The notes beneath the pieces are model-generated. The model saw only the letters and a list, made by a program, of their open reading frames with translations, did not search any database and was not told the DNA's origin. This document shows positions 1 through 7,772 of a stretch of 9,434 bases of DNA, one piece after another. A program made the translations under genes and the position numbers. The first letter of the stretch is position 1; each line of letters starts with the position of its first letter. This DNA comes from Prosthecobacter sp. (GTDB lineage Bacteria; Verrucomicrobiota; Verrucomicrobiia; Verrucomicrobiales; Verrucomicrobiaceae), in the NCBI GenBank assembly GCA_025869455.1, contig JAOZVT010000598.1, positions 1 to 9,434 on the forward strand, in the 5' to 3' direction.

Positions 1-1095
1 CCAACAGTCATCCGCCGCCCACAGCCCTTTACCCAGAACCCAATCCTGCCAAGTCGTCATGCAGCCGAAAGCGGCGCGATAAATGATGAAGCGACCATTG
101 TCTGAGCGCTCCACCGCTGCCTGCATGGGATTAGCCGAAACCACGCTGTCTCCCAAACGCTCGGCCGCCACCTGTTCATTGGCCATTCCCAAGCGTTTAG
201 TCGCATCCTTGGCCGCGAGGTGAGATAAAAGAGGGCCGGAGATTTGGAACAGGGTCAAAAAACCCAGCAGCAGCACTAAGGGCTTCCACGCACGCCGCCA
301 ACCCACCGCTAGAAAAAGAGCAAAGTGTCCGCACAGCAGCGCCAGCAGCGCCCCCCGGCTCAGGGTCAGCAGGGTGGCCGTCATCAGAGGCACCAAGGCC
401 AGCATCCAGCGAATACGATCGCGCTTTTCCGTGGCTTCATTCCAGGCCATCGTGGCCCAGCAAGCCGCAAAACCAAAGGTCAGGCCGGAACAGACCGAAT
501 TCCACCCCCCATAGACAAACCAGTTCTTCAGGCGCTCGCCAAAAACTCCTTGCGGGTGCAAAACATAAAACACCACCAAACTCACACAGGCTGCCACCGC
601 TGCCATGGCCACCAGCGGCTTGCCCAACGAAGTTATGATCTTGGGGTGTCGTGCGACCTGCCAAAGAGTGAGGAGGAAACCCAGCAGCAGCAGACTATTC
701 GCCCACCCCTGCCAGAGACTCGTCAAGTTAGCTCCAGGAGAATCCAGGACGGAACTGCGCACCAAAAGCACCGCCCAAAGGGCAGCAATCGCCTGCATCC
801 AACGGTCACGCAGCAGGGCCTGACTGACTTTCTCATATCCACCCGCCAGCAGCCAGAGCGTGGCCAAAAGAAGCCCCCAGCCAAGTTGGAGCCACTGGTT
901 GTAGAGCACAAAGTAGCCGCCTAAAAAACCAGCCATATTGGCCAGCAGCAAAGCACGCTGGCGGACATCGGCCTGCTGGTCGGCAGAGGTAGCAGAGGTG
1001 TCGGACGTCAGACGCCAGGTGTTGGCACCGACGGCAGTGGATGGCGGGCGTTGTGGCATCGGCAGCGGCGCGCATCTTACGCCGAGTTCTGACAT
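1..1095 (-). CDS. O-antigen ligase/polymerase-like membrane protein (3' end outside window)
   Basis: This reading frame is open through 365 codons and runs off the left edge, so the C-terminus is missing. A short Pro/Thr/Ser-rich N-terminal region of about 45 residues is followed by a chain of hydrophobic segments at roughly residues 46-65, 66-85, 97-112, 126-145, 160-182, 205-220, 230-265 and 273-285. A long polar loop follows (about 286-345). Residues 246-253 read SRGALLAL, the Ser-Arg-Gly-Ala motif usual in the Wzy_C/WaaL family, and the loop ends with an Arg (335), a Trp and a Gly-Lys-Gly stretch, matching the family's large periplasmic loop. The family joins or polymerises surface polysaccharide on the outer face of the inner membrane; whether this one is a ligase, polymerase or exopolysaccharide protein cannot be told. 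The start at 1095 gives a sensible N-terminus; 1059 is an alternative. The frame stays open upstream to an ATG at 1224, but that start would overlap the recA regulatory region and is less likely. Confidence 0.82.
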   Translation of the reverse strand, partial: MSELGVRCAPLPMPQRPPSTAVGANTWRLTSDTSATSADQQADVRQRALLLANMAGFLGGYFVLYNQWLQLGWGLLLATLWLLAGGYEKVSQALLRDRWMQAIAALWAVLLVRSSVLDSPGANLTSLWQGWANSLLLLGFLLTLWQVARHPKIITSLGKPLVAMAAVAACVSLVVFYVLHPQGVFGERLKNWFVYGGWNSVCSGLTFGFAACWATMAWNEATEKRDRIRWMLALVPLMTATLLTLSRGALLALLCGHFALFLAVGWRRAWKPLVLLLGFLTLFQISGPLLSHLAAKDATKRLGMANEQVAAERLGDSVVSANPMQAAVERSDNGRFIIYRAAFGCMTTWQDWVLGKGLWAADDCW

Positions 1096-1209
1096 CCGCC
1101 AACTTCTTCTTCGGAATGGGTGTCTGGGCGCTTGCTTCACCCTGGCTCCCTGCTTTAAATCCGAGCCTTCGATTAAAAGTGCTTTACGAAAGAGCAAAAA
1201 TGCTCCAAC

Positions 1210-1223
1210 TGTTCGCCAGAACA
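1210..1223. promoter_or_regulatory. LexA-binding site (SOS box) of recA
   Basis: The sequence is a perfect TGTTC-GCCA-GAACA inverted repeat ending 19 bases before the recA ATG. This matches the LexA motif I recall as described for Verrucomicrobia (TGTTC-N4-GAACA). Its half-sites face the opposite way to the Gram-positive GAAC-N4-GTTC box. Being so close to the start codon, it probably lies at or just after the transcription start, so bound LexA would block RNA polymerase. No convincing -35/-10 pair could be assigned around it. It sits in the 147-base intergenic region shared with the divergent ligase gene and could affect both. Confidence 0.85.
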
Positions 1224-1242
1224 TCTATTTTATCACACTATC

Positions 1243-2343
1243 ATGGCCAAATCCCCTGCAAAAGAATCCTCCGCTGAAGCGAATAACAACAAAATCGCTG
1301 AAGCCCGTGCCCGCAATTTGGATCTGGCCCTTCAGCAGATTCATAAGGACTTTGGAGAAGGCTCCATCCTGCGCATGGCTGGCAATGAAAAGGTGGACGT
1401 GGCCGTCATCCCGACTGGCAATATCTTGATTGATCAGGCCCTCGGCGTCGGCGGTTTTGCCCGTGGCCGTGTGGTGGAAGTCTATGGCCCAGAATCCTCC
1501 GGTAAAACTACCCTGACCCTCACCGTCGTTGCCCAGGCACAAAAGACGGGTGGACTTGCTGCCTTCATTGACGTCGAGCACGCTTTGGACCCCAACTATG
1601 CGCGCCGCCTGGGTGTGAAGATGGATGAACTGCTGGTTTCCCAGCCTAGCTCAGGTGAAGAAGCCCTACGCATCTGCGAAACCCTCGTCCGCTCCAATGC
1701 ACTGGATGTCATTGTGATTGACTCCGTGGCCGCTCTGGTCACACGCCAGGAATTAGAAGGTGACATTGGTGACTCCACCGTGGGTGCCCAGGCCCGCCTC
1801 ATGAGCGCCGCCTTGAGAAAGCTCACCGCCATCATCTCCAAGGCCCGCACCTGCGTCATCTTTACCAACCAGATCCGTGAAAAAATCGGCGTCATGTTTG
1901 GCAATCCTGAAACCACCCCTGGGGGGAAAGCCCTGAAATTCTACGCCAGCGTGCGTGTGGATATCCGCCGCATCGGTGCCATCAAAAGCAGCGACGGCAC
2001 CGTCACGGGCAACCGCACGAAGCTGAAAGTCGTCAAAAACAAGCTCGCGCCTCCTTATACCGAAGCTGAGTTCGACATCATGTACAACGAAGGCATCTCC
2101 AATGTCGGCTCCATGCTGGATCTGGCCATGGACTTTGATGTGCTCCAGAAACGCGGTTCATGGATCAGCTACAAAGGCAGCCAGCTCGCCCAAGGACGGG
2201 ATGCGGCCAAGGAAGCCCTGCGCAATGATGAAGCTCTCTATGCCGAGATCGAACTGGCCGTGAAAGCCAAAATTGCCGAGAAAAATGGGACCGCTGAGCC
2301 TGCACCTGCTGCTAGCTCAAAAGCTGCCGCCTCGGACGACTGA
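1243..2343 (+). CDS. recA: Recombinase RecA
   Basis: RecA forms filaments on single-stranded DNA, drives strand exchange in recombinational repair, and triggers LexA self-cleavage in the SOS response. The 366-residue product has normal family length. Visible landmarks are Walker A GPESSGKT (82-89), the catalytic Glu in IDVEHALDP (Glu112), Walker B VIVID (156-160), and the L2 DNA-binding loop region beginning NQIREKIGVMFGNPETTPGG (209-228), followed by KFYASVRVDIRR. The C-terminal tail is rich in Ala and ends in acidic residues (SDD), as is common for RecA tails. The N-terminus has an extra polar stretch of about 20 residues (Ser/Glu/Asn-rich) before the conserved core, compared with E. coli. 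There is no Shine-Dalgarno sequence before the ATG. A LexA box lies just upstream, and hairpins with a strong terminator lie downstream. Confidence 0.98.
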   Translation: MAKSPAKESSAEANNNKIAEARARNLDLALQQIHKDFGEGSILRMAGNEKVDVAVIPTGNILIDQALGVGGFARGRVVEVYGPESSGKTTLTLTVVAQAQKTGGLAAFIDVEHALDPNYARRLGVKMDELLVSQPSSGEEALRICETLVRSNALDVIVIDSVAALVTRQELEGDIGDSTVGAQARLMSAALRKLTAIISKARTCVIFTNQIREKIGVMFGNPETTPGGKALKFYASVRVDIRRIGAIKSSDGTVTGNRTKLKVVKNKLAPPYTEAEFDIMYNEGISNVGSMLDLAMDFDVLQKRGSWISYKGSQLAQGRDAAKEALRNDEALYAEIELAVKAKIAEKNGTAEPAPAASSKAAASDD

Positions 2344-2359
2344 GTAACTCGGTCAGAGG

Positions 2360-2378
2360 TCTGAGCTAAATGCTCAGA
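2360..2378 (+). terminator. Weak hairpin after recA
   Basis: TCTGAGC and GCTCAGA pair perfectly across a TAAAT loop, starting 16 bases after the recA stop. It is followed only by a short mixed GCTTTA tract, so as an intrinsic terminator it is weak; it may instead protect the 3' end of the mRNA. A second small hairpin (CGCCTT/AAGGCG, loop of five) lies at 2432-2448. Confidence 0.4.
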
Positions 2379-2480
2379 GCTTTAGGCCTCAAAAGCTCCA
2401 CCCCGCCGCGGAATTCGACCCGTTATTTCATCGCCTTGGCATAAGGCGGAACTGCGGCTTCGGGACTGGTGAATCAAAAG

Positions 2481-2514
2481 AAAAGGGCAACCTGCCACAG
2501 CGGGTTGCCCTTTT
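2481..2514. terminator. Bidirectional Rho-independent terminator
   Basis: AAAAGGGCAACC (2481-2492) pairs without mismatch with GGTTGCCCTTTT (2503-2514) around a 10-base loop. The stem core is GC-rich, and each strand reads into a T run after the stem, so it can end transcripts from both sides. It lies between the convergent recA and SGNH esterase genes, 24 bases past the stop of the latter. Confidence 0.9.
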
Positions 2515-2538
2515 GTTCGCCTGATTGGCGGCTGACTT

Positions 2539-3669
2539 TTACTTGCCCAGAGCCTTACGGATCACTGGTTCGAAGATGTCGGACTGGCGCATGAAGCCCA
2601 GATCGCTGGCGTGGGAGGCATCCGTCGCGCCTTCAGCGTCGTCGCCGTAGAGGTGGTCACCTGGAATGTAGGAGAGGCCTTTCACGCCGTCTTTCAGCAG
2701 AGTCTCATACGCAGCTTTCAGAGCTGCATGATTATCCGTATGAAACTGGTCCCTGGCAGGCAGGATCCAGCTATTGCTGTTACGACGGTCTTCCACCAGG
2801 ATGATCGGCGTATTGGGCTTGGCAGCGCGGAGTTGTTTCACCAGCGGGATGCACTTGGCGGCCACATCGGCAGGCCCCATATTCGGCAGGCAATCGATCA
2901 CATAAACAGCAGCGTCAATCTGCACCAGGAAGTCTCCCACGGCAGCATCCATGCGGCCATTGCCAGAGAAGCCCAGATTCACCACAGGCATGTCAAAACG
3001 ACGGCCCAAAATGCCAGTGTGGACCATGCCCGGACGGCTGGCGCAGGCACCGTGAGTGATGCTGGTGCCGTAGAAAACGATGGGTTTTTCACGCGGAGCC
3101 AGGGTCTCAAACTTGCTGCCCTTTGGCACCCCGATGCTCAGGGACTCGATGCCATTGTACAGCGGCAGGTAGGCTGCATATTCACGATAACCTGGGGCGA
3201 GTCCCTTGATGATCTCCGCCTTCACTTCCTGAGCGGCTGGTTTGGTGACCATGACCCACTTCCACTTACCATCCTTGTCGCGGGCATACAGATCGACCCC
3301 ACTGACGCCCGTGGCCGGCATGTGGGGCTGGGCAATGCGGTCCTTGCTCAGTTTATAATGTACGCTGATGGCCGTGGCATCCGTCTTGAAGCGAGCCATC
3401 ATGCCCGCGCTGTCCCGGCTGAGACTCCAGACTGCTGGAGTGACTTTACCCTCTGCACTGGCTGGCAGGCGGTCAAACCAGCGCAGTCTTTTCTGATCCG
3501 GCAGGATGCGACCTTCCACACCCCAGGTCGTTACATCATGCCACTCCAGATTGTCCTCCGCCTTCTTATTGACACCCATGGCGGGGTCCAGCTTGGAGAC
3601 GTCTGGGGCTTTTTGGGCAGAAAGGCTGCCGGTAATGGCTAGCAGGAGGGCGAAGGGAAGGTAACGCAT
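2539..3669 (-). CDS. Secreted SGNH/GDSL-type hydrolase (GxDLY N-terminal domain)
   Basis: The 376-residue product starts with a clear signal peptide (MRYLPFALLLAITGSLSA, probable cut before Gln19), which fixes the start at 3669. The frame is open upstream to 3897, but those 76 residues do not look like protein and would bury the signal peptide. A beta-rich N-terminal domain carries the GVDLY motif (124-128) that names the GxDLY family of SGNH esterases. The catalytic domain follows: block I FYGTSITHG with nucleophile Ser203, block II NLGFSGNG (231-238), block III with Asn263 in DCLPNM, and block V DASH with Asp350 and His353. The full catalytic set is therefore present. Members hydrolyse ester bonds, often acetyl groups on carbohydrates; the substrate here is unknown. 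It probably acts in the periplasm or outside the cell. It appears to be a single-gene transcript ending at the shared terminator, and there is no Shine-Dalgarno sequence. Confidence 0.9.
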   Translation of the reverse strand: MRYLPFALLLAITGSLSAQKAPDVSKLDPAMGVNKKAEDNLEWHDVTTWGVEGRILPDQKRLRWFDRLPASAEGKVTPAVWSLSRDSAGMMARFKTDATAISVHYKLSKDRIAQPHMPATGVSGVDLYARDKDGKWKWVMVTKPAAQEVKAEIIKGLAPGYREYAAYLPLYNGIESLSIGVPKGSKFETLAPREKPIVFYGTSITHGACASRPGMVHTGILGRRFDMPVVNLGFSGNGRMDAAVGDFLVQIDAAVYVIDCLPNMGPADVAAKCIPLVKQLRAAKPNTPIILVEDRRNSNSWILPARDQFHTDNHAALKAAYETLLKDGVKGLSYIPGDHLYGDDAEGATDASHASDLGFMRQSDIFEPVIRKALGK

Positions 3670-4077
3670 GGACAGAAAAGTGAGTTGACGATGATGAGGT
3701 GATTTTCCGCGACAGGATCCCACCAGCGAGATCCACTCTTTTGAACAAGAGAAGAAAAAGACGTGGGATGAGGGCGTAGTTTTGCAGGCTTCTTGAGGTC
3801 TTGGAAGACGAATGTGCATTCCACGGAGGCCCCGAGGAAGAAAGTTCTTTCCCGCTCTCTGGCCATGAAGCCCATTTTTTGGCCATTTTAACCGCATCTT
3901 CTCTTACATCTTCAGCCTCCGCCCTTTACAGCGCGTCTGCTCTGTGCAAGATGCCGCGCTTTCCCGGCTGCCGCCGCAAAGTTGAGCGGTTCGCCGGAAC
4001 CGCCGCCTCCACCTGTGGCAGCTTGAAAGCCCCTCCAACCTAAGCTTTCCGTTTCTCTTTTCCGCCCCTCCGCCTCC
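3670..4077. other. Divergent intergenic region, SGNH hydrolase / carB
   Basis: This 408-base stretch separates two divergent genes and must hold both promoters. No reading frame in it looks like protein, no RNA gene was recognised, and no hairpin stands out. A weak sigma70-like pair toward carB is TTTACA at 3925-3930 with CAAGAT at 3947-3952 (16-base spacing), which is little better than chance. The last 20 bases before the carB ATG are almost all pyrimidine, with no Shine-Dalgarno sequence. Its length would allow a regulatory leader for carB, but none was recognised. Confidence 0.5.
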
Positions 4078-7000
4078 ATGCCTAAAGACCCCTCCATCAA
4101 ACGCATCCTCGTCATCGGTTCTGGCCCCATCGTCATCGGTCAGGGCTGTGAGTTCGACTATTCAGGCGTTCAGGCCTGCAAGGCACTCAGAGAGGAAGGC
4201 TACGAGGTCGTATTGATCAACTCCAACCCGGCCACCATCATGACCGACCCGGAATTCGCCTTCCGGACCTACATCGAGCCGATCACGCCGGAGATTGTTG
4301 AAAAGATCATCATCAAGGAAAAGCCGGATGTTCTTCTGCCTACCCTTGGTGGCCAGACGGCGCTGAACACCGCCATGTCCTTGCACCGCAGTGGCACCCT
4401 GGAAAAACACGGCGTGCGCATGATCGGCGCGAAGCCAGACGCGATTGAAAAAGGCGAAGACCGTCTGCTTTTCAAAAACGCCATGCTCAAAATCGGGCTC
4501 GACCTGCCCCAGTCCGGCGTCGCCCATACCATTGAAGAAGCACGCGTGATTGCCGAGCAAATCGGTACCATGCCCCTCATCATTCGCCCCGCCTACACTC
4601 TGGGCGGCACTGGCGGCGGCATCGCGTATAACAAAGAAGAGTTTGAAACCATCACCGCCAACGGTCTGGACCTTTCCCCGGTCACCGAGGTGCTCATTGA
4701 AGAGTCCCTCCTGGGCTGGAAAGAGTTCGAAATGGAGGTCATGCGTGACAAGGCAGACAACTGCGTCATCATCTGCTCCATTGAAAACCTGGACCCCATG
4801 GGTGTCCACACGGGTGACTCCATCACCGTGGCTCCGATCCAGACCCTGACGGATCGTGAGTTCCAAATCATGCGCGATGCCTCCTTTGCCTGTATCCGCG
4901 AGATCGGCGTGGAGACGGGTGGATCGAACATCCAATTTGCCGTGGAGCCCAATACGGGCCGCATGATCGTCATCGAGATGAACCCGCGTGTGTCGCGGTC
5001 CTCCGCGCTCGCCTCCAAGGCCACTGGCTTCCCGATTGCCAAGATCGCGGCCAAACTCGCTGTTGGTTATACCCTGGATGAGCTGAAGAACGACATCACC
5101 CGCGAGACCCCAGCCTCCTTTGAGCCAACCATCGACTACGTGGTCACCAAGATCCCACGTTTCACCTTCGAAAAATTCCCTGGCGCAGACGAAACCCTCA
5201 CCACGCAGATGAAGTCCGTGGGTGAAGCCATGGCCATCGGCCGCACCTTCAAGGAATCCCTTCAGAAGGCCCTGCGCAGTCTGGAAATCAAACGCTTCGG
5301 CCTCATCGGCGACGGAGCAGATGTGGTGGTGGACGAAGAAACCCTCACCGCCAAACTCACCGTCCCCAACGCTGAGCGCATCTTCTTCCTCGGTCAAGCC
5401 TTCGCCATCGGCTGGGATGTGGAAAAGGTCTTCGCCCTGACCAAGATCGACAGATGGTTCCTGCGGCAGATTGAGCAGATCGTACAGGACGCAGGCTGGC
5501 TTTCAGAGCTTGGTTACCAGTCTCGCATTGAATTTCGGGATGGCAGACACGGTGAAGATGCCGATGAAATGCGTCTTGCGTTGATGGATCACGAGTTACG
5601 GGAACGCTGGACGAGGAACGATAAGTCTGGATTTTCAGACCGGCAGCTCGCACATTTGTGTGATTGCACAGAAGCTGAAATCAGGGTGATTCGTAAAGCT
5701 GCTGGACGTATCCCCACCTACCGCCTCGTGGACACCTGTGCCGCCGAGTTCGAAGCGCAGACGCCTTACTACTACTCCACTTACGGCACCGAGGACGAAG
5801 TCCGCGACAACGACAAACCCAAGGTCATCATCCTGGGCGGCGGGCCGAACCGCATTGGTCAGGGCATCGAGTTCGACTACTGCTGCGTCCATGCCTCCTT
5901 CGCCCTGCGCGAGCTGGGGTATGAGACCATCATGGTCAACTCCAATCCGGAGACCGTTTCCACCGACTACGACACCAGCGACAAGCTCTACTTTGAGCCC
6001 CTGACTCTGGAAGACGTGCTGAACATCTACGAGCGCGAAAACCGCAACGATCAGGTGCTGGGCGTCATCGTCCAGTTCGGTGGTCAGACCCCGCTGAACC
6101 TGGCCAAGGGCCTGGAAGAAAACGGTGTCCGCATCATCGGCACTAGCCCGAAAAACATTGAGCTGGCCGAAGACCGCAAGATGTTCGCCAAGCTGCTCGA
6201 CGATCTCGGTTTGCACCAGGCCGAAAGCGGCACTGCGACCTCCCTGGAGGAAGCCTTGGCCATCACCGCCCGCATCGGTTACCCCAGCCTCGTGCGCCCC
6301 AGCTTCGTGCTCGGTGGCCGCGCCATGCAGATCGTTTATAGCGATGCCGAACTGACCCACTACATGAAGAACGCCGTCGAGGCCACGCCTGACCGTCCTG
6401 TGCTGGTGGACCGCTTCCTGGAAGACGCCACCGAGGTGGACGTGGACTGCATCAGCGATGGTGAGACCACCGTCATCGGTGCCATCATGGAGCACATCGA
6501 AGAAGCTGGCATTCACTCCGGTGACAGTGCCTGCGTCATCCCTCCCTTCAGCCTCAGTGCCGAAATGCAGGGCCGCATCCGCGATGCTGCGAAGAAACTC
6601 GCCAAAGCCCTCAACGTGCGCGGTCTCATGAACATGCAGCTCGCCGTCAAAGGCGACGACCTCTACGTCATCGAAGTCAATCCACGTGCCAGCCGCACCG
6701 CCCCTTTTGTTAGCAAAGCCATCGGCATCCCGCTGCCAAAGCTCGCCGCCAAGATCATGGCAGGCAAGACGCTGAAGGAGCTCGGTTTCACCGAAGAAGT
6801 CTATCCGAAGCACTTCAGTGTCAAAGAAGCCGTCTTCCCCTTCAGCAAGTTCAGCGGCGTGGACATCGCCCTTGGGCCTGAAATGAAATCCACCGGCGAA
6901 GTCATGGGCATCGACATGGACATGGGCCTCGCCTTTGCCAAAAGCCAGATGGCTGCTGGAGGCACCCTGCCCACGAAGGGCAATGTCTTCATCAGCGTCA

Positions 7001-7374
7001 AAGAAACCGACCGCGCCAACGTCGCCCGCATCGCCAAAGGCTACGCCGATCTCGGCTTCACCCTCTACGCCACCGCTGGCACCGGCCAGGTCATCAAAGA
7101 CGCCGGCACCGAGGTGAACATCCTGCCGAAACTCGCCAGCGGCCAGCGTCCGAACGTCATCGACCTGATGAAGAACAAGGACATGGCCCTCGTGATCAAC
7201 ACCCCATCGGGCAAAAACCCCCGCGAAGACGAGATCAAAATCCGCACCGCCGCCATGCAAAACCGCATCCCCATCATGACCACCCTCCGCGGTGCCGATG
7301 CAGCCATGCGAGCGATCAAGTCATTGCAGGGCAGCGAAGTGGAGGTTCGGGCGTTGCAGGAGTATCATTCTTAA
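4078..7374 (+). CDS. carB: Carbamoyl-phosphate synthase large subunit
   Basis: CarB makes carbamoyl phosphate from bicarbonate, ATP and ammonia delivered by the CarA glutaminase, feeding pyrimidine and arginine synthesis in the cytoplasm. The order is typical: first ATP-grasp half (about 1-405, with RILVIGSGPIVIGQGCEFDY near the N-terminus, IIRPAYTLGGTGGG at 168-181 and IEMNPRVSRSSA at 299-310), oligomerisation domain (about 406-560), second half (about 580-960, with ILGGGPNRIGQGIEFDYCC from 585 and IEVNPRASRTAPF at 865-877), and the MGS-like allosteric domain (about 965-1098). Metal- and ATP-binding Glu, Asn and Arg residues are present in both halves. At 1098 residues it is about 25 longer than E. 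coli CarB; the excess falls in the oligomerisation domain, in a patch of odd base composition. carA is not adjacent. There is no Shine-Dalgarno sequence, and no terminator before the convergent gene two bases away. Confidence 0.97.
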   Translation: MPKDPSIKRILVIGSGPIVIGQGCEFDYSGVQACKALREEGYEVVLINSNPATIMTDPEFAFRTYIEPITPEIVEKIIIKEKPDVLLPTLGGQTALNTAMSLHRSGTLEKHGVRMIGAKPDAIEKGEDRLLFKNAMLKIGLDLPQSGVAHTIEEARVIAEQIGTMPLIIRPAYTLGGTGGGIAYNKEEFETITANGLDLSPVTEVLIEESLLGWKEFEMEVMRDKADNCVIICSIENLDPMGVHTGDSITVAPIQTLTDREFQIMRDASFACIREIGVETGGSNIQFAVEPNTGRMIVIEMNPRVSRSSALASKATGFPIAKIAAKLAVGYTLDELKNDITRETPASFEPTIDYVVTKIPRFTFEKFPGADETLTTQMKSVGEAMAIGRTFKESLQKALRSLEIKRFGLIGDGADVVVDEETLTAKLTVPNAERIFFLGQAFAIGWDVEKVFALTKIDRWFLRQIEQIVQDAGWLSELGYQSRIEFRDGRHGEDADEMRLALMDHELRERWTRNDKSGFSDRQLAHLCDCTEAEIRVIRKAAGRIPTYRLVDTCAAEFEAQTPYYYSTYGTEDEVRDNDKPKVIILGGGPNRIGQGIEFDYCCVHASFALRELGYETIMVNSNPETVSTDYDTSDKLYFEPLTLEDVLNIYERENRNDQVLGVIVQFGGQTPLNLAKGLEENGVRIIGTSPKNIELAEDRKMFAKLLDDLGLHQAESGTATSLEEALAITARIGYPSLVRPSFVLGGRAMQIVYSDAELTHYMKNAVEATPDRPVLVDRFLEDATEVDVDCISDGETTVIGAIMEHIEEAGIHSGDSACVIPPFSLSAEMQGRIRDAAKKLAKALNVRGLMNMQLAVKGDDLYVIEVNPRASRTAPFVSKAIGIPLPKLAAKIMAGKTLKELGFTEEVYPKHFSVKEAVFPFSKFSGVDIALGPEMKSTGEVMGIDMDMGLAFAKSQMAAGGTLPTKGNVFISVKETDRANVARIAKGYADLGFTLYATAGTGQVIKDAGTEVNILPKLASGQRPNVIDLMKNKDMALVINTPSGKNPREDEIKIRTAAMQNRIPIMTTLRGADAAMRAIKSLQGSEVEVRALQEYHS
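5500..5700 (+). other. Low-GC atypical patch inside carB with extra residues
   Basis: By hand counting, the sequence lines from 5521 to 5700 are about 48-50% GC, while flanking carB lines are about 60-67%. Codons rare elsewhere in the gene (TTA, AGG, TGT) cluster here. The patch encodes about residues 475-541 of the oligomerisation domain. Between the conserved IEQIV and GFSD segments it has about 20-25 more residues than the E. coli protein as I recall it, including EFRDGRHGEDADEMR. The reading frame is intact. It may be a lineage-specific loop, a recombined segment or a tolerated small insertion. Confidence 0.6.
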
Positions 7375-7376
7375 AT

Positions 7377-7772
7377 CTAAGCCTCGCTTCTCATGAAAGA
7401 TGCTCCTCGCTGCATTCGGGCCTGAATCTGATCAGCGATTAGTTTTGCAAATTTTTCACTCTCGCGCCACTTCTGCCATTTCTTTGACGAGTCGAGGTCA
7501 TGCTTGCGAATCAAGGCTTTTAGAATCGGAATATCTAAGTCCCTGAGCCAAAGTTCGAACTCGTCAGGTGTCCGTGCCTTTGCTTCAACAAAGGGATCAG
7601 GAAGTTCTTCAACTGCCATTGGCTTCTGAGGTTTGTCCGGTTTCTTGTTCGATGAAACCTCGGCCAGTACGCCCTCAAGACGTTCAGCGAATTGAGGGTT
7701 GGTGGCCGCCTCGTCTGCAATAAGCGTTGCGAGGTTTCGAAGGATTTGAATGATCAGTTTTTCTTTTCGCAT
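7377..7772 (-). CDS. Conserved-looking hypothetical protein, partner of upstream ParA
   Basis: I do not recognise a named family with certainty. The 131-residue product has an N-terminal amphipathic helical part (about 1-40, LIIQILRNLATLIADEAA), a Lys/Pro-rich linker (43-58), and a C-terminal helical part (about 68-126: EFELWLRDLDIPILKALIRK, then a Lys/Trp-rich turn and ADQIQARMQRGASF). The C-terminal pattern resembles a small helical domain I recall from hypothetical proteins ending in a short Gly-x-x-Phe tail; this is recollection only. There is no transmembrane segment or visible DNA-binding motif. Its ATG lies inside the last codons of the ParA gene (19-base overlap), so the two are probably translationally coupled and work together; the position is where a ParB-like partner would be. 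It ends two bases from the convergent carB stop. Base composition is AT-richer than carB. Confidence 0.8.
   Translation of the reverse strand: MRKEKLIIQILRNLATLIADEAATNPQFAERLEGVLAEVSSNKKPDKPQKPMAVEELPDPFVEAKARTPDEFELWLRDLDIPILKALIRKHDLDSSKKWQKWRESEKFAKLIADQIQARMQRGASFMRSEA

Noticed and set aside
325..924. 199-codon plus-strand frame opposite the ligase gene
   Set aside because: Gln/Arg/Pro-rich shadow of the membrane-protein codons on the minus strand.
1192..1205. Small GAGCA-AAAA-TGCTC hairpin upstream of recA
   Set aside because: A five-base stem in an AT-rich promoter region is too short to call as a function; the SOS box beside it is the clear signal.
1096..1224. Upstream extension of the ligase gene to the ATG at 1224
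   Set aside because: The frame is open, but the added residues are basic and unlike the family, and this start would lie on the LexA box and only 19 bases from the recA start.
2611..3642. 343-codon open frame antisense to the SGNH hydrolase
   Set aside because: The opposite strand has a signal peptide and all catalytic blocks; this translation shows no fold-like pattern.
3670..3897. Longer N-terminus of the SGNH hydrolase, starting at 3897
   Set aside because: It would place 76 low-quality residues before an obvious signal peptide; the start at 3669 is much more likely.
5635..7260. 541-codon open frame antisense to carB (and a 411-codon one at 4162-5397)
   Set aside because: Both mirror the GC-rich codon structure of carB; their His/Asp/Val/Gly-rich translations have no domain pattern and no start context. 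They are shadows of the real gene.
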